A DNA stretch of 64,000 nt. Source: Tuctoria greenei. Lineage: Eukaryota > Streptophyta > Magnoliopsida > Poales > Poaceae. The position numbers were made by a program, and so were the translations under genes. The notes under the pieces were generated by a model, which did not search any database, was not told where the DNA came from, and saw only the letters and a program-made list of their open reading frames with translations. Below, one piece after another: positions 21,251-31,782 of the stretch. The DNA lies in the NCBI GenBank assembly GCA_036927565.1, contig JAYESD010000011.1, positions 96,509,178 through 96,573,177 of the forward strand, written 5' to 3'. Every line of letters begins with the position of its first letter. Position 1 is the first letter of the stretch.

Positions 21251-22309
21251 GGTGTGGGACTAACCACTTGTGCGGTGACGGAGGTGCGGAGAAAGAGCGA
21301 GAGGTGGATGACGGTGGTGCGGCGGAGAAGCAAGAGGAGAAGTTCGGAGGCTAAGGTCGATGGAGAGGTGTGGCGGAGAAGAAGAGGACAGTGTGCCTTT
21401 ATAGCGGGTCGTTGTCTAAGCACACGAGTGGAGATGATCGGATGCTTCAAAAATTGTGCTTTTAAATCGATGGTCGAAGTTACTCCAAACCGTGGTTTGC
21501 CTCCTCTCAGTTATCGCAATGGCTTGACACGTCCCATCGACAGTTTTTTAATTTGACACACAATGGGCCCAGGCTATGAAATGGCCCAACTAGCATACTT
21601 TGTAGGTGCGTCTCGTGCTGTTAGTAAAATTTTGTGCGAACTATTTCAATGAGGTACGGAAGATTGACGTGAACGCACATGGCGATCGACCGAGAGTCCA
21701 TATCTTTTTTTTGAAGGACCCGACCGTTGCCCACCGAGAGTCCATATTGAACCGATGATAATTGTCGTGATCATGTATGATGGTGGACATGAATATAATG
21801 GATGTGAAAGGGAACTTGTGATCAAGCATGTTTGATCACGTGTTGAGGATTTTTGCGCCCCCTTGTTGAGGATCATGTAGATTTGATGACATTGAGGATC
21901 TGATGTGGCGTACCTATTTTAACAAGTGCCTTCATTTGTTCCTAAAAACAGACACGTAGCGGCTAGCGCCTACGGCTGCCATTTCTTCAAAAGACAAGTA
22001 TAGCGCAAGCATGTTAGAAAATATACTATATACATGGCAGCATACGATCGATTAATATGATGAAACACGTACGTAGTGAGAGCTGTGTTCTTATTAGATG
22101 GTAGTACACATTCTATCCTCATACCCTCGAAGGAACATCATTCCTGTCAAACATAGTTTGTTATCTCTATTGATGACAGGATAATATTCTTCATTAGTGT
22201 GTTAGATAAACTGCCATATAGGTTGAGAGTATACACATGCATGGTAGAGAATATGATAAATATAGAAATATATAGCAATACATGCTAGGAAATATTCTAT
22301 TCTTGGAAT
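21251..22309. other. No clear gene
   Basis: Positions 21251-21450 are GC-rich and may be upstream sequence of the gene on the minus strand. 21510-21620 is the dispersed duplicate described at 16990. 22110-22195 has a fragment (ctgtcaaacatag, ctctattgatgacagg) shared with 27025-27065 and, in part, with the 327-bp repeats. Confidence 0.45.
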
Positions 22310-22515
22310 ACATGTCTGGGGCATAGCATGCATGTGGACATCTAACATCCACGTGAAAGACCTCGATCATCGTTATGTGTTTTCTCTTTTTGATGAGAGA
22401 TCGTCATGTTTGAGGCTCGTTGATCATATTTGGGGCGTAGCATGCATGGACAACTAACATGCATGTGAAAGACAACAATCGATCATGTGAAAGACCTCGA
22501 TGCATGTGAAATAAC
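22310..22515. repeat. More units of the 130-bp repeat of 17547-17937
   Basis: It contains ggggcatagcatgcatg, acctcgatcat, gttttctctttttgatg, agatcgtcatgtttgaggct and acaactaacatgcatgtgaa, in the same direction as the first cluster. About 4.4 kb separates the clusters. Confidence 0.7.
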
Positions 22516-22823
22516 ATGCATGTTTTTAAAAGCCCTCAGCTCGCGTCATTGATCAAATCGACGGTGGTGGCACGGAGGTCGAAGGCAGCGCATCGAGACG
22601 GTGACACGCTAAGACGATGCCAAGGCAGAGGCCGGATCGCTGGCGCACGACGCCGACCTTTTGGCTCACGGTTTGCTGCCTCACAGTGGAACATGGAGGT
22701 GGGCCACGGCGCGCGGTGGCATGTGGAGCATGGGGCGGTAGCGCTCGAAGCTCGCAGAGGCGGCACCGCCGCGTCGACCGGAAGAACGGTGAAGTAAGTT
22801 TCTTATTCAAAATTATTAACATG
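22516..22823. other. GC-rich segment, possible captured gene fragment
   Basis: Positions 22555-22795 are GC-rich against AT-rich neighbours and open in more than one frame on both strands. No protein motif is recognisable. It could be a piece of a host exon. Confidence 0.3.
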
Positions 22824-22919
22824 AGTTCCCTCCATCTCCCAAATTACTTGTCGCTCTTTAATTAATTAGTTCATTTTTGAAATAAAAAGAGTGACAAGTA
22901 ATTTGGGATGGAGGGAGTA
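22824..22919. mobile_element. Short Stowaway-like MITE (hairpin)
   Basis: A near-perfect inverted repeat: the left arm has ccctccatctcccaaattac and the right arm gtaatttgggatggaggga, with a loop of about 25 nt. The terminus CTCCCTCC is typical of Stowaway elements in grasses. Confidence 0.75.
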
Positions 22920-23469
22920 GATGTAATTCCGTAATTGTAAGGACTATGTTAATTTCTTATTGTTTAGTTTATAAAATTAATGGTTAATGATTAACGGCAA
23001 AATAAGTGACTAATGACAGTAATTATTACCTTCTAATGATATGTTGCCTATAATTTTCTCAAATTTCAGACACATGACAAATAGACTCCAGCTAATTCTT
23101 CCATCACAAAAACTACTATTTTTTTGAACAACCATCACAGAAACTACTAAAACATTAACTTAATTGCTAAGACAGTGACGATGAAATCCTCTGCCCTTCA
23201 GTTATTACTGCAGCTGACATGTGGACCCGACAATAGTGGGGCACACATGTGATAAGAACCCAAGATAGTGTTTCCTCAAGAAAAAATAATTTTATGAGAG
23301 ATTGAGCACACTTCCACAAAGTCGGTGGTTAGATTAGTAATTACCGGAGAGCAGCTTGCGGCCGACCACGAAGTAGACGAAGGCGTCGATGCAGGCATAG
23401 TTGATCTGCTTGCCGGAGAGATTCTTATTCTTCTTCTTCTTCGTCTTCTTCTTACACAAAGCTGCCTAG
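22920..23469. other. No clear gene; short coding-like piece on the minus strand
   Basis: AT-rich to 23320. At 23335-23435 the minus strand has a short open piece with INYACIDAFVYFVVGRKLL bounded by an AG/GT-like context. It is GC-rich compared with its surroundings, so possibly an exon fragment. Family not recognised. Confidence 0.3.
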
Positions 23470-24970
23470 ATGGCTGCCTACATAAAGCTACACGAAGCTT
23501 CGTTCGAACCTCCGACTGGCTAACTAGATGGTATACCTTTTATCCTCAAGCCCTTGAGGGAACATCCTTCCTGTCAAACATGCATGTCGGGGGCCGCCCC
23601 GCAGGCAGTTTCTCATTAAGAAACTTGCATGCCCCTCATAACAGAGGCTTTGCTGGTTTGTCTGGTGGTGAACCACCTGCGTCATCAGAAACCTAGATGG
23701 AGTTGGAGGATAGGAATCGGAGCGTACCTGCAAGGCTCTTCCCAACCATCACCGAGGACGCACAATGAGGGTTAAGGTACACCGACACAACTGGACCGTA
23801 CGTGTATTCGGCCAACTGTGTGGCTTCATTGGACCTCCAGCTGGCTGCCTAGATGGTATACCTTTTATACTCAAACCCTCGAGGGAATATCCTTGCTGTC
23901 AAACATACAAGCCGGGGGCCGCCCCCGCAATCAATTTCTCATCAAGAAACTTGCATGCCGCTCATCACTGAGGCTTTGCTGGTTTGTCTGGAGGTGAACC
24001 ACCTGCATCATCAGAAACCTAGGTGGAGTTGGAGGACAGGAATCAAAGCATACCTGCAAGGTTCTTCCCAACCACCACCGGTGACGCACGACGCGGGTTA
24101 AGGCACACCGGCACACCCGGACTATACTTGTACCCGCCTAGCCGTGTAGCTTCGTTCGAACCTCTGCCTGGCTGCCTAGATGGTATACCTTTTACCCTCA
24201 AACCCTTGAGGGAACATCCTTCCTGTCAAACATGCATGCTGGGGGCTGCCCCAACAGTCAGTTTCTCATCAAGAAACTTGCATGTCGCTCATTACTGAGG
24301 CTTTGCTGGTTTGTCAGGTGGTGAACTGTCTGCATCATCAGAAACCTAGATGGAGTTGGAGGATAGGAATCGGAGCATACCTGCAAGGCTCTTCCAAACC
24401 ACCACCGAGGATGCACGATGGGGGTTAAGGTACAACGGCACACCCGAACCGTCTGTGTACTCGGCCAGCCATGTAGCATTATTTGAACCTCTGGCTGGCT
24501 GCCTAGATGGTATACCTTTTATCCTCAAACCCTCTTTGATCATTCTTCCTATCAAACATGCATGTCGGGGGCCGCCCCCGCAGTTAGTTTCTCATCAAGA
24601 TTATTGCATGCCGCTCATCATCGAGGCTTTGCTGGTTTGTATGGTGGTGAACCGCCTGTGTCATCGGAAACCTAGATGGAGTTGGAGGACAGGAATTGGA
24701 GCATACCTGCAAGGCTCTTCCCAACCACCACCGGTGACACACGATGGGGGTTAAACTACATTGGCACACTTGGACCATACGTGTACCTGGCCAGCCGTGT
24801 AGCTTCGTTCGAACCTCCGGCTGACTGCCTAGATGGTATATCTTTTATCCTAGAACCCTTGAGGGAACACCCTTCTAGTCAAACATGCATGCTGGGGCCT
24901 ACCCCAGCAGTCAGTTTCTCATCAAGAAACTTGCATGCCGCTCATCACCGAGGCTTTTCGGTTTTGGACT
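23470..24970. repeat. Tandem array of a 326-327-bp unit (about 4.6 copies)
   Basis: The anchor tggagttggaggataggaat recurs, with small changes, at 23698, 24024, 24351 and 24677, spacing 326-327 bp. Each unit also has ggtataccttttatcctca, ctgtcaaacatgcatg and aaacttgcatgccgctcat. A detached partial unit lies at 25250-25412. Stops differ between copies and the frame is not kept, so I read the array as non-coding. Divergence between copies is modest (roughly 10%, estimated by eye). Confidence 0.9.
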
Positions 24971-25249
24971 CGTGATTATTGGTCTCGTGAAACCATATAG
25001 AGAATTGTTACTAGACTAATCTGTATGGAGAATGTTTGTTGTATATTCATCAGGGAACACAGGTACACTTTATATATGCTAGCTAGTGTAGTGCGATACC
25101 AAAACTAAACTCTTTCACACTACACAAATTCAAAGTCTAGTGTTAACGACAAAACATAGGCCAACGCAGTTAGACAATGACTGTTAACATAGACCAACGC
25201 AGTCAACAGTGACTATTACATGTGTGCGTGCTTATCCTTTCTACAGTCT
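24971..25249. other. Unrelated insertion between 327-bp repeat units
   Basis: After ccgaggctttt the array stops and resumes at 25250. The intervening 280 bp has a short direct repeat (aacgcagt, about 40 bp apart) and no coding potential. Confidence 0.5.
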
Positions 25250-25412
25250 GGTGTGAACCGCCTGTGTCATCGGAATCCTAGATGGAGTTGGAGGATAGGA
25301 ATCGAAGCATACCTGCAAGGGTCTTCCCAACCACCACCGGGAACGCACGACGGGGGTTAAGGTGCACCGGCACACCCAGACAGTACGTGTACCTGACCAG
25401 TCGTGTAGCTTC

Positions 25413-26209
25413 ATTTTATATTTTATTCCCTATACTTAAAAGTTTCCTCTTCCTCTCTGTTTGCTCTGTTTCCTCTTCCCTAGGCTTAAATGTTTTATAT
25501 TTTACAATATTTTTACATATTTAATATGACATAGGATATATCACTTGATAGTTTTGCAAAAAAATGGAGGAGACATATGTATATCACATGCAACTACGTA
25601 AATCCACCACAATTAATTAGCTAGTTAATTTTTAAGATGATAAAAAATTATTATCTTTTTCTAAGTGAGGTGGTCGGGGTAGATGATGTGGCATAGTAGC
25701 TTATGTGGCATGCCAATATAGATGTCCATCTCAGACTAAGGATGAAAGTGAAACGGTTGTTGTGTGAAGTTGAGGAACTAAACTGACCCATTTGAAAGTT
25801 CAAGGACCAAACTGAGTTTTGATTGAAAGTTTAAGGATGAAGTTGAGTATTGTGCGAATTCTAAACGAGCCAAGCTTGATCTTGCAAGCTTGATGAGCTC
25901 AAGCTCGAAAGCTCGAGTAAGGTCATTTATTATTGTCATCTATGATATGTACGCATGATTAATTAAACTATATAATTCTATTAAAAATGTTTTATGGGAC
26001 AAACTTTTTATATATGATAGCAACAGATAATGTGCAACATCGTCCACCTTCCTACTCCATTAGTTGTGAACCTAAATTTAGTAGATTCAATTGTATATAC
26101 ATGAATTCTTGGCTCGACTCGAGATCGAATCAGTTTTTATCGAACTCAAGCTTAGAAAGACAAGCTCGCTCGAGTTCGACTCGTTGACAGCCCTAGATGC
26201 AATTAAAGT
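25413..26209. other. AT-rich, no gene seen
   Basis: Positions 25730-25860 hold repeated phrases of the form gaaagttcaaggaccaaactg / gaaagtttaaggatgaag. 25880-25920 and 26100-26190 are rich in gctcgag-type words. Nothing else is supportable. Confidence 0.45.
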
Positions 26210-26384
26210 TTTGGTGCAATCGTGTAATCAACGATTTTCATCCGTTCGATCTACATCTTTTCATTTAACCCCTTCCACAACCACCCCTCCACCTAGTGCA
26301 GGGGGTTAAATAAAAGGATTCAACGATCGTAAGATGTAGATCGATCCAACAGTTGAAGATGGTTGATTGCACGATTGCACCAAA
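26210..26384. mobile_element. MITE with long terminal inverted repeats
   Basis: The left end TTTGGTGCAATCGTG is matched by CACGATTGCACCAAA at the right end. Inversion continues through catccgttcgatctacatctt and its complement, giving arms of about 65 bp. The centre is C-rich. The target duplication is not clear, so the superfamily is not assigned. Confidence 0.75.
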
Positions 26385-26526
26385 CATCTAATTACATTCT
26401 AGTCGAACCCAACTTCAAAAACAAGAAATCTTTTGACACAGATTAATCAAATCGTGATGTTTTCCTCTTCTTGTTTTGTGATGTTTATTTTTTGTTTTGT
26501 GATATTGCTTTTCTTATTTTGTACTT

Positions 26527-26633
26527 CCTCCATCCCATATTACATGTCGTTAATAATTAGAACAAGTTTTCTAATTCAAAAATGAACTAAAAAACTTATT
26601 CTAACGACAAGTAATATAAGAAGAAGGGAGTAA
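26527..26633. mobile_element. Short Stowaway-like MITE
   Basis: Termini are ctt cctccatccc and agaagaagggag with TA at both ends. The inner part is an imperfect hairpin (acatgtcgtta against taacgacaagt). Confidence 0.65.
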
Positions 26634-27207
26634 TGTTTTATGATAATGAACTCAATGTTGATTGTAAGTTCCATCTGTTATTTTGTTTTCTATCTGATGT
26701 ATAGCGAACTATCCGTTCTATCTGTATTCTCTGTTAATGAACGACCCTGCACACCGCCGATGGCCTGTATGATACTTTAGACCCTGGAGGTGCCAGGATA
26801 TCATCCACAGTGGCGCCTGCAAAGCGGTCTGTAAAGTTGTATAGTAACAGGAAAACACAACAGGTAGCAATGACTGGAAAGAAATGTGGAGACAATGAAC
26901 AGAGAGGAAAGAAAAGAAAGGACAAGAAAAATGTTATAAAAAGATAGGTAGTACGTACGAATTATGGTGAAAGAGTGTGTAGAACCAAACTGTAAAACAA
27001 GAAAATTTTGGCGCAGATTACTGCCAAACATAGTATCTTATCTCTATTGATGACAGGAAATTATTCTTGTGCTGATGTTGAAAACAGAGCGGTTCAATTG
27101 CTTCACGCGTCCCATGAGTGCATGCAGAGAGGCGTGGGTCCCATAGGCTTTGGTGTTCACATGTCAGGACCCTTAAGCCAAACCATCACTGCGCGCGACC
27201 CCCATCA
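26634..27207. other. No gene; contains a partial copy of the F-box gene 3' flank
   Basis: Positions 26640-26710 (taatgaactcaatgttgatt, then gttttctatctg) match 28160-28215, just after the F-box pseudogene. This suggests that a second, mostly lost copy of that gene once lay to the left. Confidence 0.45.
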
Positions 27208-27307
27208 GTACGAGTGGAGAAGACGATGGCGTGTGTCTTTATATAATGTCTTTATCATCTTCTCTGCACGTACTATAAAGACACACCATTGTCTTCTCCG
27301 CATGTAC
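27208..27307. promoter_or_regulatory. Inverted repeat with a TATA-like box in each arm
   Basis: Left arm 27208-27244 and right arm 27274-27307 are inverted copies over about 34 bp (core ggagaagacgatgg against ccattgtcttctcc). The left arm ends in ctttatataa, and the right arm begins TATAAAG, 90 nt before the first ATG of the F-box-like frame. Confidence 0.6.
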
Positions 27308-27363
27308 TCTAGCTTCCTCTTTGTCTCTGCCATGCGCACCCTCATTGTTCCCTTCACAGCACG

Positions 27364-28099
27364 ATGACGCTGAAGCTTATGGAGTTGCCGTTCATGCACG
27401 ATATTGCGGTCGTGATCAGAGGCGCCTCACCGGAAGCTCCCAGCGACCCTTGGATGACCTCTATAGTCTGCGTGCCACCTGCAAGGCCATGCATGCGACG
27501 TGACGGGATGGCACCGTGGGCAGGCATGTGGCGTTAGAGCGGGATACCCGGGGCACTACAAAGCCCTTGTTGAGAACCTGGCCATCGTCGGCAACCCTCG
27601 TGCGTGCTACGTCACCAGGCTTAAACTCGTCTTCACGGCCGATCGTGCGCAGCCAGGCGCCCAGTTTCTCGCCCGGCCAACCGGGAGCGGCCACATGGAT
27701 GCGGCCTATGTCCTTGGCCTCCTCTGCTACAACGTCAACCACAGAGCCCGCGACGCCACCGAGTATATCTGGCAGGTCGAAGGCGAGGTCTTCATCAGTG
27801 AGAAAGCGACCGGGTCTGTCGCCATCATGAAGACCAACAATGAGTGCAGGCGGTGCCGGATTCAAGCCCTGGCTAAAATCGATGATATGACATGGGCACA
27901 TCCGCGCCTGCCTCTCAGACCGCCAATGGTGTCGCTGCCCAAAGAGGAGGTTGACCCGTGCATGGCTGCCTGCTGCGGGAAGCAAGGTTGGAGCGGCTGC
28001 AGGGTCTTCTATAGTGAAGACTGTAGGATTAGGCACGAGTATGTCGCATTCCGCCGTGCGGTGTTGTCTGGTATGGCTATCTATAAAACAGACTTATAA
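27364..28099 (+). pseudogene. Broken F-box-type gene of the grass DCRIRHE family
   Basis: The order of segments follows an expanded grass family of F-box proteins: MELPF near 27379, then PLDDLYSLRATCKAM (the end of the F-box). Next come the segments GNPRACYVTRLKLVF and a Sel1-like GHMDAAYVLGLLCY, and finally CCGKQGWSGCRVF with SEDCRIRHE before the stop at 28099. Frames change at least twice before 27550, and a TGA at 27501-27503 follows KAMHAT. The last 540 nt are open. Such proteins are thought to act as substrate adaptors of SCF ubiquitin ligases. It is GC-rich and intronless, unlike its AT-rich surroundings, and lies inside CACTA element Y. I infer capture. Family recognition is from memory. 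Confidence 0.65.
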
Positions 28100-28399
28100 G
28101 GCTGTGATGTTGTTTTTCTTTTTTTCATAATTCATTTTTCTTGTTTTGAGTAATTTTTTATGTTAATGAACTCAATTTTATTCATTTGTTCCATATGTGA
28201 TTTTGTTTTATATTTGTTTGTTTAGTGAGCGGAAGTATAAAAAATGAACTCAATGAACTCAATTTTATAATGAACTCAATTTTATACTTCTGAAGCCAAA
28301 GTATAAAAAATTACACAAAGAAGCCAAAGTAACCGATTATTTTTAGGCATTATCTAGAGGACCTGATCGTCGGGCACATTTTTTTATTCGATCATTCAT
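28100..28399. other. 3' flank of the F-box pseudogene
   Basis: T-rich, with a tandem phrase aatgaactcaattttat at 28165, 28245 and 28260. It shares 70 bp with 26640-26710. Confidence 0.5.
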
Positions 28400-29081
28400 A
28401 AATGGTTTTTTCTTTCAAACTGCGGAGTGGAAAAAGATTTACAGACGCAAAACAGTGGTGCTGTTGTTTGGGATGGTGATCATGATTTGTTTGGAGTAAT
28501 CAAGAAAATGATTTCTGTTGATTTCGGAAAAAATCAAGAGGTTCTGTTATTTGAATGTGACTGGTTTAATCGGCCTTTTTCTGGTCAGAGCCAAAACAGA
28601 GGCTACAAAAAGAATCAATACGGAATGATAGATGTTGACACTACTCTTTCTGAATTAAATATGAGCCTTACATTCTAGCCACCCAAGCATAAAAGTTTTT
28701 TACGTTTAAAGTGTGAAGTAACCTAAATGGGCTATAGTTGTTAAAACAAAGCCATGAAACTTTTTTGCCGTGCCCCTTGGAGACAGTGAAAATAATGTCA
28801 CTGAGACGATGGAGGCTGAGACATTTGATGATCGACTTACTGATATCAATATGCCACACATAAATGAGGATACGACCGCATGGGCTAGGAATGACATTGA
28901 GGGAGCAACCGGTGATGCTTTCGCTCTTCAAATGAGATCATGTGATCATTTTGAGGCAGATGGAGTTCCATCTGAAAATGAAGATGACGACGATGATACA
29001 TATATCAGTGATGGTCATGTAGCTCCATTGGGAGGGGGGACAAAAGCGAAGATGATGATTTTTTATATAGGTACTATGTGA
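28400..29081 (+). pseudogene. C-terminal end of TNP2 transposase of Y (DUF4216 region)
   Basis: The frame at 28427 holds SGAVVWDGD and then VIKKMISVDFGKNQEVLLFECDW-like sequence, with YGMIDVDTT and a ValLys-type end near 28720, as in the DUF4216 domain at the end of TNP2. After several stops, an acidic tail (28770-29081, with SENEDDDDDTYIS) follows. The rest of TNP2, including its catalytic part, is absent. In an intact element the protein cuts at the CACTA ends. The subterminal array starts 120 bp further on. Confidence 0.7.
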
Positions 29082-29375
29082 GCTAGCTGTGAACTATTTG
29101 ATTTTCTTTTTGAAAAGATAGAAGCCGCTCTTCTATTTTAGTAGCAAGCTTAGAAGCAAGCCTATGTTGAATAATCCCACCTCTTTTGAAAATACACATA
29201 ATTTGAAATGATGCTCCTGCATAAATTCCTAATGCAACGAACTAGTGATTCCTGGCAATATGTCCTAATGCAAAGAGTGTGTTCTGTGGCGATAGATCCT
29301 AATGTCATGAACTAGTACAATCGTGAAAACAGATCCTAATGCAAAGATTGTGTTCCGTGGCGATAGATAACAGTA

Positions 29376-30283
29376 GAACACACAAAATTATTCATCATAC
29401 AGATGAACACATATAACAGATTCATTCATTACCAAATATATTACAAAACACAAGAAAAAGTACAAGACACCAGAAAATAAAAACAACATCAACTAAAAAA
29501 CAACTAAAGAAAACTTAGATCCTACTCATCCCCCCTCCTCCTCCTCCGGCTGCTCCGGCTGCTTTGGCTGCTCCGTCGGTTGTTCCGGCTGGTCCGGATC
29601 CGGCGGTGCAACCTCCCGACTGAGGTTCCTTGCCATTTCCGCCACCAGAGTACTGCTGCCCTCAGCGTCGAGCACCTCGACCATCGCCTCAAGCAACCTT
29701 TGTAACCGGTCAAACAGCATCTCGAGCAGCTCGTTGTTGAGCCTCTCAGTGGAACGGCAACTCTATTTCTAGCAAGGTGGCTCCCTCGGTGGGCTTGGTG
29801 GTGGAACGTTGGCCATGGTGGGTTGTCTGTGTGGAAAAGACGAACAAAGAGAAGAGGAGAGACTGATGGCGCCTCATGTTAAGGTCTGTGTGGAGAAGCA
29901 AAATAGAGACGCGCTTAGCAGCAAAGTGCATTTCTTATATGAAAAGCGTGTCTTGCCCACGTCTCCTTTAGCTTTGTGATTTTCTCCATTTTGCTTTGAT
30001 TCACTGTTGATATCACACATCATTGAACTTAGAGCACATTCACTTGATAACTAAATAAATGACTTGTCCAGAAAATAATCAAATACTTCCTTATGATTCT
30101 CGAGGAACACGATGAACACATCACACATTCTTTCGTTCACATAGTGGCCAATGTTCTGTAATGTATTCATTCACACAATTGAACACACATGATAATATTC
30201 ATTCACTTATATGAACAAAGATTAATTTCATTCATTAACACAATATATTACAAAACACAAGAAAAAAGTACAAGAAGACACAA
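29376..30283. mobile_element. Insertion in the Y array carrying a small gene
   Basis: The 70-bp array breaks off at about 29375 and resumes at 30284. Near both edges the insert has a direct repeat: attcattaccaaatatatta at 29424 and attcattaacacaatatatt at 30230, each followed by caaaacacaagaaaaa and gtacaag. No terminal inverted repeat is evident, so the mechanism is open. Confidence 0.5.
29526..29816 (-). pseudogene. Small unknown protein gene, helical then Pro/Glu/Gln-rich
   Basis: From ATG 29816 the frame gives MANVPPPSPPREPP, then two TAG stops. It then continues in frame with ERLNNELLEMLFDRL, LLEAMVEVLDAEGS, VAEMARNLSREV and a tail of PEQP repeats ending EEEEGG at 29526. About 97 codons. 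The 3' flank (29521-29400) is A-rich and matches flanks near 17290 and 20600. I do not recognise the family. It looks like a captured host gene rather than a transposon gene. Confidence 0.5.
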
Positions 30284-31773
30284 ACTAGTACAATCGTGGC
30301 AACAGATCCTAATGCAACGATTGTGTTCCGTGGCCATAGATCCTGACTCCATGATCTAGTAAATAACGGCAAAAGTTCCTAATGCAATGATTGTGCTCCG
30401 TGGTGATAGATCCTAAGGCCACGAACTAGTACAATCATGGCAACAAATCCTGATGCAATGATTGTGTTCTGTGGCAATAGATCTAATGCCAGAAACTAGT
30501 ACAATCGTGGCAACAGATCCTAATGCAACGATTGTGTTCTATGGTGATAGATCCTAATGCCACGAACTAGTGAATCATGGTAAAAGTTCCTAATGCAACA
30601 ATTGTGTTCCGTGGCAATAGATACTAAGACCACAAACTAGTACAATCGTGGCAACATATACTAATGCAATGACTATGTTCCGTGGAGATAGATCCTAACG
30701 CTACGAACTGATGAATCATGGCAAAAGTTCCTAAGGCAATGATCGTGTTCTGTGCCGATAGATACTAACGCCATGAACAAGTGAATCGTGGCAAAAGTTC
30801 CTAATACAACGATTTTGTTCCATGGTGATAGATCCTAATGCCACCAACTAGTGAATCGGGGCAAAAGTTCCTAATGAAATGATTGTGTTCCGTGGTGATA
30901 GACCCTAATGGCACAAACTAGTTAATTGTGGAAAAAGTTCCTAATGCGACGATTGTGTTCCGTGGCGATAGATCCTAATGCCACGAACTGGTGAATGGTC
31001 GCAAAAGTTTATAATGCAACAATTGTATTCCGTGGTGATAGATTCTAACGCCACAAACTAGTGAATCATGGCAAAAGTTCCTAATGCAACAATAGTGTTC
31101 CGTGGCGATAGATCATAATGCCACGAACTACTGAATTGTGGCAAAAGTTCCTACTGCAATGATTGTGTTCTGTGGCGATAGATCTTAAGGCCACAAACTA
31201 CTGAATCGTGGCAAAATGTTCCTACTGCAATTATTGTGTTCCGTGGTGATAGATCCTAATGCCACGAACTAGTGAATCATGGCAAAAGTTCCTAATGCAA
31301 CGATTGTGTTCCGTGGCGATAGATCCCATCATCATGAACTACTAAATCATGGCAAAAGTTCCTAATGCAACAATGGTGTTTTGTGGTGATAGATCCTAAC
31401 TCCACAAACTAGTAAAACATGGCAACAGATCCTAATGCAATGATTATGTTTCGTGGCGATAGACCCTAATGCCACAAACTAGTACAATCATGGCAACATA
31501 TCCTAATGCAACGATTGTGTTCCGTGGCGATAGATCCTAATGCCATAAACTAGTGAATCGTGGCAACAGATCCTAATGCAATGATTGTGTTCATAGGCGA
31601 TAGATTCTAATGCCACAAACTAGTGGATTGTGGCAACAGATCCTAATTCAACGATTATGTTCTGTGGAAATAGATCCTAATGCCAGAACTAGTGAATCAT
31701 GGCAAAACACTGATCTTACTGCAATGATGAAGAATTCGTTGCTGTACAATTGTTGCAACAGGGTAGAATCCTT

Positions 31774-31782
31774 GTAGTGCTT
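31774..31782. other. Right terminus of Y and candidate target duplication
   Basis: GTAGTG (31774-31779) is the inverted CACTAC end. The next three bases CTT are the candidate target duplication. The homologous uninterrupted site in CACTA-2 is near 40590. Confidence 0.75.

Larger units (their letters stand above)
29210..31730. repeat. Right subterminal repeat array of Y (about 70-bp units)
   Basis: More than 20 units of about 69-70 bp with the phrases cgtggcgatagatcctaatg, ccacgaactagtgaatcg, tggcaaaagttcctaatgca and acgattgtgttc. The array is interrupted at 29376-30283 by an unrelated insertion. It shares the core GTGGCAA/TGCAACGA with the left array at 13883-14880. Confidence 0.9.
13883..31779. 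mobile_element. Element Y: CACTA transposon remnant, left end outside the window
   Basis: The right terminus is clear: reading inward from 31779 on the minus strand gives CACTACAAGGATTC. It is followed by CTT, a candidate 3-bp target duplication, and then by TNP2 coding sequence of another CACTA element. Both flanks of Y hold subterminal arrays built on the same core, GTGGCAA-AG followed by TGCAACGA. Inside are a TnpA-type gene remnant (minus strand) and the last part of TNP2 (plus strand), so the two genes converge from opposite strands. Between them are captured gene pieces and MITEs. Element A interrupts the left array. That everything between 13883 and 31779 is one element is an inference from the two matching arrays. 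Confidence 0.7.

Noticed and set aside
23697..25524. Open frames starting MELEDRN in each 327-bp repeat, as a repeated protein gene
   Set aside because: Frames are broken at different places in different copies and the unit is 326 bp in some, so the frame is not kept.
29210..31730. Could the regular 70-bp array be a CRISPR-like array?
   Set aside because: There are no distinct repeat-spacer units; whole units diverge gradually, as in CACTA subterminal repeats, and the DNA is plant.
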